Shown here piece after piece: positions 24,615-35,044 of a DNA stretch of 54,277 bases. Within the stretch, counting starts at the first letter, position 1. Each line of letters opens with the position of its first letter. Origin of the DNA: Arsukibacterium sp. UBA5043 (GTDB lineage Bacteria; Pseudomonadota; Gammaproteobacteria; Enterobacterales; Alteromonadaceae); NCBI GenBank assembly GCA_002415085.1, contig DIBV01000018.1, positions 1 through 54,277 of the forward strand, given 5' to 3'. Made by a program: the position numbers and the translations under genes. Below the pieces are notes generated by a model, which searched no databases, had not been told where the DNA came from, and worked only from the letters and a program-made list of their open reading frames with translations.

Positions 24615-25658
24615 TTACATATCTGCTTCAAACTCGGCCGGTATCGCTTCTTCGATCACTTTCTCGCCCGGTTTCAGTAACAAACGGCTGCGCAGTTCTT
24701 TTTCAATTTCATCGGCTATTGCCGGATTCTCAATCAGGAACTTCATGGCATTGGCTTTACCCTGACCAATTTTATTGCCCTGATAGGCATACCAGGCGCC
24801 TGACTTATCTACCAATCCCTGCGCCACGCCTAAATCAATCAGTTCACCGTTTTTGTTAATACCCGCGCCATACTGAATAATAAACTCAGCCTGTTTAAAC
24901 GGCGGTGCCACTTTGTTTTTCACTACTTTTACCCGGGTCTCGTTACCGGTAATTTCATCACCTTCTTTTACCGAACCAATCCGCCGAATATCCAGGCGTA
25001 CTGAAGCATAGAATTTCAGAGCATTACCGCCAGTGGTCGTTTCCGGGTTACCAAACATTACCCCGATTTTCATCCGGATCTGGTTAATAAAAATACATAA
25101 GGTATTCGAACGTTTAATATTACCGGTAAGCTTACGCAGAGCCTGTGACATTAAACGGGCTTGCAGACCCATATGGCTGTCGCCCATGTCACCTTCAATT
25201 TCCGCTTTTGGTGTCAACGCGGCCACTGAGTCAACTACTACGATATCCACCGCAGCAGAACGTACCAGCATGTCACAGATTTCCAGCGCCTGCTCACCGG
25301 TGTCCGGTTGTGAAACCAGCAAATCTTCGACTTTTACGCCCAGTTTTTTGGCATACACCGGGTCCAACGCATGTTCGGCATCGATAAAAGCACAGGTTTT
25401 ACCGGCTTTCTGGGCTTCCGCAATAACCTGCAGGGTTAACGTGGTTTTACCGGACGACTCAGGCCCATAAATTTCGACAATCCGGCCATACGGCAAACCG
25501 CCTATGCCAAGCGCAATATCCAACCCCAACGAGCCGGTTGAAACCGAGGCAATGTCCAGCGCCGTGCTGTCGCCCAGACGCATAATAGAACCTTTACCAA
25601 ACTGGCGTTCGATTTGAGTAAGGGCTGCACCCAGGGCTTTTTGTTTATTGTCGTCCAT
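24615..25658 (-). CDS. recA: Recombinase RecA
   Basis: RecA forms filaments on single-stranded DNA, drives strand exchange, and triggers LexA self-cleavage. The 347-residue length is normal, with the Walker A motif GPESSGKTT at residues 65-73, the L1/L2 region ([18 protein letters not shown]) and the acidic tail. A LexA box lies 32 bases upstream and a terminator follows. No recX gene is found between recA and its terminator. Confidence 0.98.
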   Translation of the reverse strand: MDDNKQKALGAALTQIERQFGKGSIMRLGDSTALDIASVSTGSLGLDIALGIGGLPYGRIVEIYGPESSGKTTLTLQVIAEAQKAGKTCAFIDAEHALDPVYAKKLGVKVEDLLVSQPDTGEQALEICDMLVRSAAVDIVVVDSVAALTPKAEIEGDMGDSHMGLQARLMSQALRKLTGNIKRSNTLCIFINQIRMKIGVMFGNPETTTGGNALKFYASVRLDIRRIGSVKEGDEITGNETRVKVVKNKVAPPFKQAEFIIQYGAGINKNGELIDLGVAQGLVDKSGAWYAYQGNKIGQGKANAMKFLIENPAIADEIEKELRSRLLLKPGEKVIEEAIPAEFEADM

Positions 25659-25690
25659 CGTTCACTCCAAAAATTCGGTTTGCACAAACA

Positions 25691-25706
25691 CTGTATGCTC
25701 GTACAG
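25691..25706. promoter_or_regulatory. LexA (SOS) box of recA
   Basis: CTGTATGCTCGTACAG matches the gammaproteobacterial consensus CTGT-N8-ACAG exactly. It lies 32 bases upstream of the recA start and 4 bases from the end of pncC, so recA should be derepressed by DNA damage. Confidence 0.92.
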
Positions 25707-25710
25707 TAGT

Positions 25711-26211
25711 CTAGTTTGACAAAGCTGTCAATAATAAGATGCTGTGTTTAAGCGCATAATCGATGGCCTGCAGCCGCACCTGCTCGCGGCTGCCGCTAAA
25801 ATGTTGCAGCTGACTGCTAAGCTGGCCATTGAGCCAGAAACTAAACCAGACGGTGCCCACCGGTTTAACAACCGAGCCGCCGCCGGGTCCGGCAATACCA
25901 GATACGGCAATCGCCAGCTGGGCCTTTGCTGCAGCAGCGGCCCCACTGGCCATTTCTTTGACTGTTTCATCGCTTACCGCGCCAAATTGTAATAAAGTAG
26001 CACTGCGCACGCCCAATAGCTGCTGTTTAGCTTTATTACTATAAGTAACAAAGCTTCGATCTACATAGCCAGAGCTGCCGGCAACCGCGGTTAAATAGTA
26101 CGCAATACCACCGCCAGTGCAGGATTCAGCAGTGGTGACAAACCACTTTTTTCGTAATAATAACGCACCCAGCTCTGCAGCCAGCTGCTCAGTTTCGGTT
26201 GCAAGTGCCAT
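25711..26211 (-). CDS. pncC: Nicotinamide-nucleotide amidohydrolase PncC (CinA C-terminal type)
   Basis: PncC converts nicotinamide mononucleotide to nicotinic acid mononucleotide in the NAD salvage cycle. The 166-residue protein is the stand-alone CinA C-terminal domain: TAESCTGGGIAYYLTAV at the active site, FVTYSNKAKQQLLGV, GAVSDETVKEMA and the SGIAGPGGG loop. It precedes recA in the same direction, as in many gammaproteobacteria, and is divergent from mutS with a 32-base gap. Confidence 0.93.
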   Translation of the reverse strand: MALATETEQLAAELGALLLRKKWFVTTAESCTGGGIAYYLTAVAGSSGYVDRSFVTYSNKAKQQLLGVRSATLLQFGAVSDETVKEMASGAAAAAKAQLAIAVSGIAGPGGGSVVKPVGTVWFSFWLNGQLSSQLQHFSGSREQVRLQAIDYALKHSILLLTALSN

Positions 26212-26243
26212 AGCCAGTCCAACAGGGAAATCAGAGTTACATT

Positions 26244-28844
26244 ATGCCGTCAGACCAGAAACCGGAGCAAGCCCTAAGCAGTCACACCCCAATGATGCAG
26301 CAGTATCTTGGCTTAAAAAGTGAGCATCCTGATATTTTGCTGTTTTACCGGATGGGTGACTTTTACGAGTTATTTTTTGATGATGCCAAAAAGGCCGCGG
26401 CGCTGCTGGACATCTCTTTAACCAAACGCGGCCAGAGTGCCGGCCAACCTATCCCGATGGCGGGCGTTCCCTATCATGCTATCGAAGGGTATCTGGCGCG
26501 GTTGGTTCAGCTGGGTGAGTCCATTGCGATTTGTGAGCAAATTGGCGACCCCGCGACCAGTAAAGGCCCGGTTGAGCGCAAAGTGGTGCGTATCGTTACC
26601 CCGGGTACCGTAACCGACGAGGCACTGTTACACGAACGCCAGGATAATTTACTCTGTGCAATCTGTGAGCAACGTGGCCAGTATGGTCTGGCCCAGCTGG
26701 ATTTAAGTGCCGGCCGCTTCTTAGTGAATCAGGTGGCCAATAGCAGTGATTTAGCGGCGCTGTTGCAACGGCTTAATCCGGCTGAAATCCTTTATCCTGA
26801 ACTGTTTGCCGAGCCAGAGCTGTGTCAGCAGCGCAAAGGCGCCCGTCGCCGGCCAGAGTGGGAATTTGAGCTGGCAACCGCCAGGCGGCTGCTATGTCAG
26901 CAATTTGGCACCAAAGATTTAATCAGTTTTGGCGTTGAGGAGGCTCCGGTTGCGTTGATGGCCGCGGGCTGTCTGATGCAATACGTGAAAGATACCCAAC
27001 GCGCCAGCCTGCCGCATATCCGGACAATGGCGCTGGAGCGTGCTGAAGACTATATCGTGCTCGATGCTGCTACCCGGCGCAATTTAGAGCTGACTCACAA
27101 TCTCAGCGGCGGCGTTGAAAACACCCTGGCTGCGGTACTTGATCGCAATCAGACTGCGATGGGTTCGCGCTTACTAAAGCGTTGGGTGCATGCGCCACTG
27201 CGCGATCAAGCCAAGGTTAATGCCCGGCTGGATACCGTTGGCGAACTAACCGATGATGTTGAGAGTTTACAACCGACCTTAAAAAATATTGGCGATATTG
27301 AGCGGGTTATTGCCCGCCTGGCGCTACGCACTGCCCGGCCGCGTGACTTTGCCAGGCTGCGTCAGGCATTGGCTCAGCTACCCGTCTTGCAGCAGGATTT
27401 AAGCTTTGCTAATACTGCATTACTGCAACAAATAGGTCGCGATAGCCAGCCGCTGCCCGAGCTGTTGCACCTGTTAACCGCGGCAATTGTCGAGGCGCCT
27501 CCGGTATTGATCCGTGATGGCGGCGTGATTGCCGGGGGTTACAACAGTGAACTGGATCACTGGCGGGCATTGGCGACCGGCGCCACCGATTATTTAACCC
27601 AACTGGAGCTACGCGAGCGCGAACGCACCGGTATTGCCTCACTTAAAGTGGGTTTTAACCGGGTGCACGGCTACTACATCGAAACCGGTCGCAGCGCCGA
27701 CACTAAAGTGCCGCCGGAGTATGTGCGCCGCCAGACCCTGAAAAACAACGAACGTTATATTATTCCCGAGTTAAAGGAATATGAAGATAAGGTGCTGGGT
27801 AGTCAAAGCCAGGCGCTGGCGCTGGAAAAGCAGTTATATGAGCAGTTATTTGATCGGGTCAGCCCGTTCTTAAGCCGGTTGCAGCAACTGGCTCAGGCCC
27901 TGGCCGAGCTGGATGTATTGTGTACCTTTGCCGAGCGGGCATCCAGCCTGAGCTATTGCCGGCCGGTGCTACGTAGCCAGAGCGGTATTGAACTGGAACA
28001 AGGCCGCCATCCGGTGGTAGAGCAGGTGCTGAGTGAGCCCTTTATCGCTAACCCGCTCAGTCTGAATGCCAACCGGCGAATGCTGATGGTGACCGGACCG
28101 AATATGGGCGGTAAATCGACTTATATGCGCCAGACAGCGCTGATTACCCTGATGGCGTATATTGGTTGTTTTGTGCCCGCCGCTACAGCCATCTTAGGGC
28201 CGGTTGATCGGATTTTCACCCGGATTGGAGCCTCTGATGATTTAGCCTCAGGCCGCTCAACTTTTATGGTGGAAATGAGCGAAACAGCGACAATTTTGCA
28301 CCACGCCACTGAGCATAGTCTGGTGCTGATGGATGAGATTGGTCGCGGTACCAGCACTTATGATGGCTTGAGCCTGGCTTGGGCCTGTGCTGATTATTTA
28401 GCCACCCGAATTAAAGCCCTGACCTTATTTGCCACACACTACTTTGAACTGACCGAACTTGCCAGCACCCTGGATGGCGTGGTGAATGTTCACTTAGATG
28501 CGGTAGAGCATGGTGATGATATTGTGTTTATGCACCATGTGCAGGACGGCGCTGCCAGTAAAAGCTTTGGCTTGCAGGTCGCCCAGCTGGCCGGGGTACC
28601 CAAAACCGTCATTACTCAGGCGAAACAAAAACTTAGCCAGTTAGAGCAGCAAGGCCGGGCCCAGTTAGCACCGCAGCAGTTAACTACGCCAGGTGGTGAG
28701 CAGCAGCCTTTGCCGCTAATGCCAGCCCTGCATCCGTTGTTACATCAGCTCGCAGCCGTTAACCCTGATGAACTCAGCGCCCGTCAGGCGCTGGATTTAC
28801 TGTACCAGCTAAGCAGTGATGCAAAGAAAGCCAAGGAAGCCTGA
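26244..28844 (+). CDS. mutS: DNA mismatch repair protein MutS
   Basis: MutS recognises mismatches and starts methyl-directed repair with MutL. The mismatch-binding Phe-Tyr-Glu (F40-Y-E42 in MGDFYELF) is present, then connector, lever and clamp domains, and the ATPase with Walker [10 protein letters not shown] (residues 618-626), EMSETATIL and [13 protein letters not shown]. The length of 866 is typical. The stop codon overlaps the ATG of the BenE-type gene (TGATG). Confidence 0.97.
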   Translation: MPSDQKPEQALSSHTPMMQQYLGLKSEHPDILLFYRMGDFYELFFDDAKKAAALLDISLTKRGQSAGQPIPMAGVPYHAIEGYLARLVQLGESIAICEQIGDPATSKGPVERKVVRIVTPGTVTDEALLHERQDNLLCAICEQRGQYGLAQLDLSAGRFLVNQVANSSDLAALLQRLNPAEILYPELFAEPELCQQRKGARRRPEWEFELATARRLLCQQFGTKDLISFGVEEAPVALMAAGCLMQYVKDTQRASLPHIRTMALERAEDYIVLDAATRRNLELTHNLSGGVENTLAAVLDRNQTAMGSRLLKRWVHAPLRDQAKVNARLDTVGELTDDVESLQPTLKNIGDIERVIARLALRTARPRDFARLRQALAQLPVLQQDLSFANTALLQQIGRDSQPLPELLHLLTAAIVEAPPVLIRDGGVIAGGYNSELDHWRALATGATDYLTQLELRERERTGIASLKVGFNRVHGYYIETGRSADTKVPPEYVRRQTLKNNERYIIPELKEYEDKVLGSQSQALALEKQLYEQLFDRVSPFLSRLQQLAQALAELDVLCTFAERASSLSYCRPVLRSQSGIELEQGRHPVVEQVLSEPFIANPLSLNANRRMLMVTGPNMGGKSTYMRQTALITLMAYIGCFVPAATAILGPVDRIFTRIGASDDLASGRSTFMVEMSETATILHHATEHSLVLMDEIGRGTSTYDGLSLAWACADYLATRIKALTLFATHYFELTELASTLDGVVNVHLDAVEHGDDIVFMHHVQDGAASKSFGLQVAQLAGVPKTVITQAKQKLSQLEQQGRAQLAPQQLTTPGGEQQPLPLMPALHPLLHQLAAVNPDELSARQALDLLYQLSSDAKKAKEA

Positions 28845-30013
28845 TGTTAGTTAAAGATCTGAGTCTGTCAGCAGTTGTCGCCGGCTTTGTCGCAGTGCTC
28901 GTTGGCTTTGCCAGCTCAGTGGCAATCGTGTTTCAGGCGGCCAGCGCGGCCGGTGCCAGTAACGAGGTGATGGCTTCCTGGTTGCTGGCACTGGGTATTG
29001 GTATGGCGGCCACCTGTATTGGCCTGTCCTGGTATTACAAAGCCCCGGTGATCACCGCCTGGTCTACCCCGGGCGCCGCTTTGCTGGCCACCAGTTTACA
29101 GGGCCTTACCATTGAGCAGGCTACCGGGGTGTTTATCTTTACCGCTGCATTGGGGCTGATTATCGGCATTAGCGGCTGGTTTGAAAAACTCACTAAGCTT
29201 ATCCCGCTACCGCTGGCCAGTGCCATGTTAGCCGGTATTTTACTGCAGTTCGGTTTTGCCATATTCAGTTCAATGCAAAGCCAGTGGCTGCTGGTTGGCA
29301 GCATGTGTCTGGTGTATTTAACCGCTAAAGTGTTTCTGCCGCGCTATGCCATTTTACTGGTGCTGCTTAGCGGCGTTATCACCGTGGTACTCGGTGGTAG
29401 TCTTAATTTATCAAATGTCACTCTGAGCCTGGCGCAGCCGGTATGGGTAACGCCGGAGTTTTCGGTAAGTGCGCTAATTGGTGTCGGCCTGCCGCTGTTA
29501 CTGGTGACCATGGCGTCGCAAAATATTCCCGGGGTCGCCGTGCTCAGAGCCAGCGGTTATCAGACACCGGTATCTCCGCTTATCAGCAGCACCGCGCTTA
29601 GCACCCTGTTGCTGGCGCCCTGGGGTGCCTTTTCGATTAATCTGGCAGCGATAACTGCTGCCATTTGTACCGGCACAGAGGCGCATCCCAGGCCCGAAAA
29701 ACGCTATATTGCCGGCATTGCCGCCGGGGTGTGTTATCTGCTGGCCGGCTTAGCCGGTGCTACCGTCGTCGCCCTGTTTGCCGCCTTCCCCAAAGAAATG
29801 GTGGCAGCACTGGCTGGCCTGGCGCTGATTAGCACTATAGCCGCTAACCTGGCCACCACCACCAGCGAGCCAAAGTACCGCGACGCAGCAGTAATTACTT
29901 TACTGGTTACCGCCTCCGGTGCCAGTTTCTTTGGCCTGGCCTCGGCATTCTGGGGTTTAATCGCTGGCGCCGTTACGGTACTTATTCAAAAACGAGACAG
30001 CGCCAGCGGCTAG
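28844..30013 (+). CDS. BenE-family transporter (benzoate/H+ symporter type)
   Basis: A 389-residue membrane protein with 11-12 helices. The BenE family features are clear: AWSTPGAALLATS after the second helix, IPLPLASAMLAGILLQFG, VTMASQNIPGVAVLRASGYQTP and WGAFSINLAAITAAICTG. The family includes E. coli YdcO and Acinetobacter BenE, a benzoate symporter; no benzoate catabolic genes are near, so the substrate is open. The start overlaps the mutS stop, so translation is coupled to mutS. Confidence 0.88.
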   Translation: MLVKDLSLSAVVAGFVAVLVGFASSVAIVFQAASAAGASNEVMASWLLALGIGMAATCIGLSWYYKAPVITAWSTPGAALLATSLQGLTIEQATGVFIFTAALGLIIGISGWFEKLTKLIPLPLASAMLAGILLQFGFAIFSSMQSQWLLVGSMCLVYLTAKVFLPRYAILLVLLSGVITVVLGGSLNLSNVTLSLAQPVWVTPEFSVSALIGVGLPLLLVTMASQNIPGVAVLRASGYQTPVSPLISSTALSTLLLAPWGAFSINLAAITAAICTGTEAHPRPEKRYIAGIAAGVCYLLAGLAGATVVALFAAFPKEMVAALAGLALISTIAANLATTTSEPKYRDAAVITLLVTASGASFFGLASAFWGLIAGAVTVLIQKRDSASG

Positions 30014-30020
30014 CTGGCGC
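30000..30020. terminator. Hairpin at convergent ends of the transporter and peptidase genes
   Basis: GCGCCAGC and GCTGGCGC form an 8-base stem with a 5-base loop that spans the transporter stop codon. A short T-run follows at some distance on each strand. It probably limits read-through in both directions. Confidence 0.45.
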
Positions 30021-30037
30021 CGCCCGACGCCTTTTAG

Positions 30038-32737
30038 CTAGCGCAGTGGGTTGGCATGCGCTGCGCCACGAAATATCGCATTGATATACAGTAAGTGCAT
30101 ACCATCGACATAGGCCCGGAAATTGGGCTCCTGGGTAAAGCTTACCACCTGGCCTCTGCCAACTGCCTGCACCATTACTAACGGCTTATTGGCGATTTGC
30201 TGCCGGTTTTCATCCCAGACAAAGCCCGCGGCCAGTAACTGCTCCGCCGGGGCGAAGGTCACCACATTGCGCCCATCAGCAATGGTTAGCGGCTGATACA
30301 CCTGATTACCAACATACAGGCTGTTTACCGTGGCGGGTACCCCGGCAGTGAGCCAGTGCTGCTGATCAACGTCGGCCCGGGCAATAAAGCCGGGCACCCA
30401 GTCGGGCTCGGCCTTTTCCGGTACCAGCCACTGTTGATATTCCTCCGGGGTTTTTATAATACTGCCGGCGACTTTCATTTCTTTTTGCTGTTCACTATCG
30501 GTCTTTTTGTCTTCACCTTCGCGCACTTTATATTCACGCTTGCTGCTAAGTAACGGGCTTTCGCCGGCCAGCAATATATCGGTGGCATTACCCAGAGCAA
30601 TTAACACCCCGCCGCGCTCAACAAAGCTGCGCAACGTGGCCAGGCCTGTCTCGCCCAGTGCTTGCTGATAACTGCCACCACTGCTCGCCGGTACCACTAA
30701 CACCTGGTAATGACTTAAATCAGCCCCGGTTAACTGCGCCGGCCGGATTGCCGTTACCGGATAATTTAAATTGCGCTCCACGATAAAGCGGGCGCTGCCG
30801 GCACTTAACGGGTTAGTCGGTTCATCCCACAACATAGCAATATTAGGTTTATGCAGGGTTTTAACATTAAAAGAGCCAAAATTGGGGCCATCGGTTACCC
30901 AGCTGCTGTTGATGCCCGTCACTGTTGCCCCGCTCATGGTTGCAAGCTGTTGCACCTGCTCAGCCAGTTGCGCGCTGTTATCGGCCTTGCTGACAATCAG
31001 GCTTCCAGCAGGGTAACGCTGGCCATTCTGATGGGTAAACGGCAAATCGCTGCTTTTCAATATTAAGCCCTGCTGCAATGCGGCACTGGCAAAGCGGGCC
31101 GCGGCCATATCGCCCCAGGGTACGATATAACCGTATTCTGGGGAATCAGTATCCGCCGGCGGATTGACTACGTTACCCGCCAGGATCCGCTCACTGTTCA
31201 CCGCAGTGGTGGCCGCACTCACTGCCCGGTTGCAGCTATCTACCGGCAGGTTATACATCAGTGGCAGTGACCAGGCCGTCACATCGTATATCTGATCCGG
31301 CAGATTATTAGCCCGGCGCTGCTCTTGCCTGGCGATAAAATCCTTGTCCATCGGCACGGTATCGTCCAGCAAGGTACGGATTAAATGATAGGTCGGCTGC
31401 GCCGTGTTAATCACATAGCTGCCCGCCTGATAACTTGCGCCACAGGCTTTAAACGCTTCCGTTGCCCGGCCCACAGTGATGCCATGCTCGGTAAGAATAG
31501 CGCTTAATTTGCTGTGGCCAGCCGCATCACGCTCTGCCGGAAAAATAAAACTGCGCACCGGGCCGGTACTGCCCTGTTTAATGGCATCTTTGCGGTACTG
31601 GTAAAAGTTTTTCAGTAGCTCGGGCGCCCGCTGACTGGCCGTTTCAATAGTCGCCATAAAGGCAACAAAATTACGCTGCACACCATCAGCAAAGGTTAAG
31701 ATCTCACCGTCAGCTTTACGATACTTGTGGCCCCGGGCCGACGCCATCTCGTAGGTCATGGCGATACTGCCCTGATACAACGGCCAGCTGGCACCATAAC
31801 CCGGATAAAAAGCGTCGAATATTTCCCGGGTGAAATAATCATAACCAAACTTATCGAACCAGCGGGCGTTATTCTGGCCCAGCCACTGCAGGCTCTGCCG
31901 TTGATGTGCCTGAATATGCGGATTAAACGGCTCGGCTTCCGGGCTGAAGTAATAACCCATATCGCCGCCCATTTCATGCGAGTCAACAAATACCAGCGGA
32001 TATACCTGCTGCAGTGCCTGAACCCGGCCACGGGTTTCCGGCTGGGTTAATGAAATCCAGTCACGGTTCATATCAAATAAATAGTGATTCGTCCGGCCAT
32101 TTGGCCACGGTTCGTTGTGTTCAGCCGACAACCGGTCTGCCGAATGTTCCAAGCCCGCCGTCGCGTAATAACGACTGACAAAGCGGCTGCGGCCATCGGG
32201 GTTTTGTAACGGGTCAATGTACACTACGGTATTGCTGAGCAGGTTAGCTGTTTGCGCACTATTATCCGCAAGCAAGTGATAAGCCAGCGCCATGGCTGAT
32301 TCTGGCGGGCTAATTTCATTGCCGTGCAAGCTACCGCCAATCCAGACACTGGCAGGCAGCTTATCAATCAGCTGCTGTGCCTCGCGCTCATCCATATTTT
32401 GCGGGTTGGCCAGTTGCTGCATCTGCTGCTGAATATCCGCCAGCCTGCTGATATTTTGCTCGCTGCCAATCACCACATAAAATAACGGCCGGCCCTGCCA
32501 GCTTTTGGCATAAGGTATCAGTTTAATCCGGCTCGGGTGTGCTGCTGCCAGCTGTTCAAAATACTGCTTAATCGCCGCAGGCTCTGAAACGCGGCTGGCC
32601 AGAGGATAACCCAGTACCTGCTCGACAGAAGCAACGGTGTTGCGATAGTCACTGTCCGGAAATACCGGCACTGCCTGACTGGCCATCGCGCTCAGCCCGA
32701 ATAACGTCGTCAGGACAGAGAAATTTAGTAACGACAT
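30038..32737 (-). CDS. Secreted M14-family zinc carboxypeptidase-like protein (899 aa)
   Basis: The ATG at 32737 has GAGG upstream and is preferred to the one at 32749. A signal peptide ends ASQA. The M14 fold has the zinc ligands H and E in GGSLHGNEISPPESA, a substrate-binding QNPDGRSRFV and the third ligand in FVDSHEMGGD. The C-terminal half (~residues 420-890) carries a glutamine-amidotransferase-like region (IAMLWDEP, VLVVPASSGGSYQQAL, FVERGGVLIALGNATD). Such proteins trim peptides or cell-wall fragments outside the cytoplasm. It is a single gene with its own likely promoter. Confidence 0.88.
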   Translation of the reverse strand: MSLLNFSVLTTLFGLSAMASQAVPVFPDSDYRNTVASVEQVLGYPLASRVSEPAAIKQYFEQLAAAHPSRIKLIPYAKSWQGRPLFYVVIGSEQNISRLADIQQQMQQLANPQNMDEREAQQLIDKLPASVWIGGSLHGNEISPPESAMALAYHLLADNSAQTANLLSNTVVYIDPLQNPDGRSRFVSRYYATAGLEHSADRLSAEHNEPWPNGRTNHYLFDMNRDWISLTQPETRGRVQALQQVYPLVFVDSHEMGGDMGYYFSPEAEPFNPHIQAHQRQSLQWLGQNNARWFDKFGYDYFTREIFDAFYPGYGASWPLYQGSIAMTYEMASARGHKYRKADGEILTFADGVQRNFVAFMATIETASQRAPELLKNFYQYRKDAIKQGSTGPVRSFIFPAERDAAGHSKLSAILTEHGITVGRATEAFKACGASYQAGSYVINTAQPTYHLIRTLLDDTVPMDKDFIARQEQRRANNLPDQIYDVTAWSLPLMYNLPVDSCNRAVSAATTAVNSERILAGNVVNPPADTDSPEYGYIVPWGDMAAARFASAALQQGLILKSSDLPFTHQNGQRYPAGSLIVSKADNSAQLAEQVQQLATMSGATVTGINSSWVTDGPNFGSFNVKTLHKPNIAMLWDEPTNPLSAGSARFIVERNLNYPVTAIRPAQLTGADLSHYQVLVVPASSGGSYQQALGETGLATLRSFVERGGVLIALGNATDILLAGESPLLSSKREYKVREGEDKKTDSEQQKEMKVAGSIIKTPEEYQQWLVPEKAEPDWVPGFIARADVDQQHWLTAGVPATVNSLYVGNQVYQPLTIADGRNVVTFAPAEQLLAAGFVWDENRQQIANKPLVMVQAVGRGQVVSFTQEPNFRAYVDGMHLLYINAIFRGAAHANPLR

Positions 32738-32767
32738 GAAAAGCCTCATTCTATTTTTGGCAAAAGA

Positions 32768-32798
32768 TAATTACCCTACGCTAAGCGGCCTTTGTCAA
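32768..32798 (-). promoter_or_regulatory. Possible promoter of the M14 peptidase gene
   Basis: A consensus -35 TTGACA (32793-32798) is followed after 19 bases by TAATTA (32768-32773), about 30 bases upstream of the gene start. The spacing is longer than ideal, so the -10 assignment is uncertain. Confidence 0.4.
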
Positions 32799-32913
32799 AG
32801 TTGCAATAAAAAATGCCTCTTGTTGCGACCAACTGTGCCGACCCTACGCCAGACGTGACATGATCCTGATATTTACTGATCGGGATATTGATAGTTATAA
32901 GGGGGTTGCAAAC

Positions 32914-32940
32914 AAAAAAAAACAGGCGCCTGGGCGCCTG
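32914..32940 (-). terminator. Rho-independent terminator of rpoS
   Basis: CAGGCGCC (32923-32930) and GGCGCCTG (32933-32940) form a perfect 8-base GC-rich stem, followed on the minus strand by a run of nine T. It lies 21 bases after the rpoS stop. Confidence 0.92.
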
Positions 32941-32961
32941 CTTCTTTCATGACACCAGTGT

Positions 32962-33963
32962 TTAATCCTGAAACAGGGTTTCAATATTTAACCCCTGATG
33001 GGTAACAATTTCTTTTAAGCGGCGCAGTGCTTCTACCTGAATTTGCCGCACCCGTTCCCGGGTTAAGCCAATTTCATGGCCGACATCTTCCAGAGTTGAG
33101 GGTTCATAGCCAAGCAGGCCAAAACGCCGGGCCAGCACTTCCCGTTGCTTGGGGTTTAATTCGTCCAGCCACAACACCAGGTGATGGCGGATATCTTCAT
33201 CCTGCAGTTCGCCTTCCGGTCCCTGCTCTTTTTCATCCGCAATCACATCCAGCAACTGCTTTTCAGAAGAACCGGCAACCGGCATATCAACTGAAGTTAT
33301 TTTTTCGTTAAGTTTCAACATTTTGCGCACTTCAGCCACCGGCCGATCCAGCGCTTCGGCAATTTCTTCCGGGGTAGGCTCGTGGTCAAGCTTTTGTGAT
33401 AACTCCCGGGCGGCGCGCAGATAAATATTAAGTTCTTTAACCACATGGATCGGCAGCCGGATAGTCCGGGTCTGGTTCATAATGGCACGCTCTATGGTCT
33501 GGCGGATCCACCAGGTGGCATAGGTTGAAAAACGAAAACCGCGCTCCGGATCAAACTTCTCAACCGCCCGGATCAGCCCTAAATTACCTTCTTCTATTAA
33601 ATCCAGTAATGCCAGGCCACGGTTAATATAACGACGGGCTATTTTCACCACCAACCGTAAGTTACTTTCAATCATCCTTTTGCGGGCAGCGGCATCGCCT
33701 TTTAACGATAAACGTGAAAAATAAACTTCTTCTTCAGCGCTCAGTAGCGGAGAAAAACCAATTTCACCCAGGTAAATTTGGGTGGCATCCATGGTTTTGT
33801 GACTATCATCCTTGGCAAACACATCATCGGGTATCACTTCTTCACCCGCTAATTCTGCAACATCTGGCTCCATCTCTTCGTCCAGGGTTGCTACTTCCTC
33901 TGTCAGCTCGTCCTCTTTCACTTCTGCTTCTGACACTACAACTTTAACACTCTTAAGTCCCAT
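32962..33963 (-). CDS. rpoS: RNA polymerase sigma factor RpoS
   Basis: RpoS directs stationary-phase and general stress transcription. The 333-residue protein has an acidic N-terminal region, region 1.2 ([21 protein letters not shown]), region 2 ([33 protein letters not shown]), region 3 and the region 4 helix-turn-helix ([20 protein letters not shown]). AGAAAGGA precedes the ATG. It follows nlpD, as in most gammaproteobacteria, where an rpoS promoter usually lies within nlpD. The 163-base gap to nlpD could hold leader elements. Confidence 0.97.
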   Translation of the reverse strand: MGLKSVKVVVSEAEVKEDELTEEVATLDEEMEPDVAELAGEEVIPDDVFAKDDSHKTMDATQIYLGEIGFSPLLSAEEEVYFSRLSLKGDAAARKRMIESNLRLVVKIARRYINRGLALLDLIEEGNLGLIRAVEKFDPERGFRFSTYATWWIRQTIERAIMNQTRTIRLPIHVVKELNIYLRAARELSQKLDHEPTPEEIAEALDRPVAEVRKMLKLNEKITSVDMPVAGSSEKQLLDVIADEKEQGPEGELQDEDIRHHLVLWLDELNPKQREVLARRFGLLGYEPSTLEDVGHEIGLTRERVRQIQVEALRRLKEIVTHQGLNIETLFQD

Positions 33964-34126
33964 ATCCTTTCTCCCACGTCTGCCGGGTGTCGGGCCTGAC
34001 TAAGCTACCTTTCTGCCTGCATACTTGTGTTCAAACGCTAACCTTGCTGGTTAGTCTCATTGTCACGGTATCTCTGTTTATTACGACAACGTTATTAGGG
34101 CAGCTTATTGTTACACTCTGTCGATT

Positions 34127-35041
34127 TCAGGGTAAGTATCGTATCGGGTCAACTGACTTACCCCGGAAACGTATTTCGAAATGTAACCGGCTATCCGTCG
34201 CATCGGTCGTCCCCATTTCAGCGATTTGCTGCCCTGCGGCAACCTGTTGTCGCTCTGCGACCAAAATACGTTTGTTATGTGCATAAGCACTTAAATAATC
34301 GTCGTTATGTTTTATGATAATCAAATTACCATAACCGCGTAAGGCACTACCGGCGTAAACCACCAGGCCCTCTGCAGCGGCATTTATCCTACTGCCTTCC
34401 CGTCCCGCGATATCGATCCCTTTGTTACCGTGCTCCCGGGTGGAAAATTGAGAAACTATCTTACCTTTTACTGGCCAATGCCATTGCACCTTGTTTCCAG
34501 CTGAGGTATTATCCGCGGTTTTTTGGCCGCTTTTAGATGGTGTAGTCTGAACATAACGTGTTTGATTTGCCGAAGCAACAGGTTTAGCTGCTTTTGCTGA
34601 ACTATTTGATTTTGCTTGGGTTGACTTCGTAGCGCGCGCCGTCTGTGTGCTGGTAGCAGGTTTTGCAGGCGTGGGCTGGCGACGGGTCGCTGGAGCAGGC
34701 GATGAGGCGGCGGTGTTCTTTTTAATCGCGACCGCCGTGGTAACGTCAAGCTGGATAACCTGACCAGGGTAAATAGTATAAGGGCTCTTTATATTATTGC
34801 CGCTGGCTAACGTGCGCACATCGAGCCCGGCCCGAAAAGCGATGGCATATAAGGTATCACCACGTTGCACTACATACTGACGTGCGGCCAGGGTACCGCG
34901 GTTGCGCTCACGATAAGGGTTTTCTCTGAGCTCCAGCGTGGTAACCGGTGCCGGACCAGAGCTGGAGGTGCAACCAGTCAGTGCTGTCACCAGCACGCCC
35001 GGTAGTATTGCAATCAGCCACAGGCCGGTGATCCGGATAAT
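34127..35041 (-). CDS. nlpD: NlpD, LysM/LytM lipoprotein and amidase activator
   Basis: NlpD activates the amidase AmiC at the septum. Visible parts are lipobox L-T-G-C, a LysM domain (QYVVQRGDTLYAIAFRAGLDV), a Thr/Ala/Lys-rich linker and a degenerate LytM domain (NKGIDIAG, LHFEIRFRG) in which zinc-ligand positions are replaced, as expected of a non-catalytic activator. The nearest GTG (34996) would leave only eight residues before the lipobox cysteine. An ATT at 35041 gives a full signal peptide and has AAGGAG eight bases upstream, so ATT is taken as the start. The GTG start remains an alternative. Confidence 0.88.
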   Translation of the reverse strand: MIRITGLWLIAILPGVLVTALTGCTSSSGPAPVTTLELRENPYRERNRGTLAARQYVVQRGDTLYAIAFRAGLDVRTLASGNNIKSPYTIYPGQVIQLDVTTAVAIKKNTAASSPAPATRRQPTPAKPATSTQTARATKSTQAKSNSSAKAAKPVASANQTRYVQTTPSKSGQKTADNTSAGNKVQWHWPVKGKIVSQFSTREHGNKGIDIAGREGSRINAAAEGLVVYAGSALRGYGNLIIIKHNDDYLSAYAHNKRILVAERQQVAAGQQIAEMGTTDATDSRLHFEIRFRGKSVDPIRYLP

Positions 35042-35044
35042 GTG

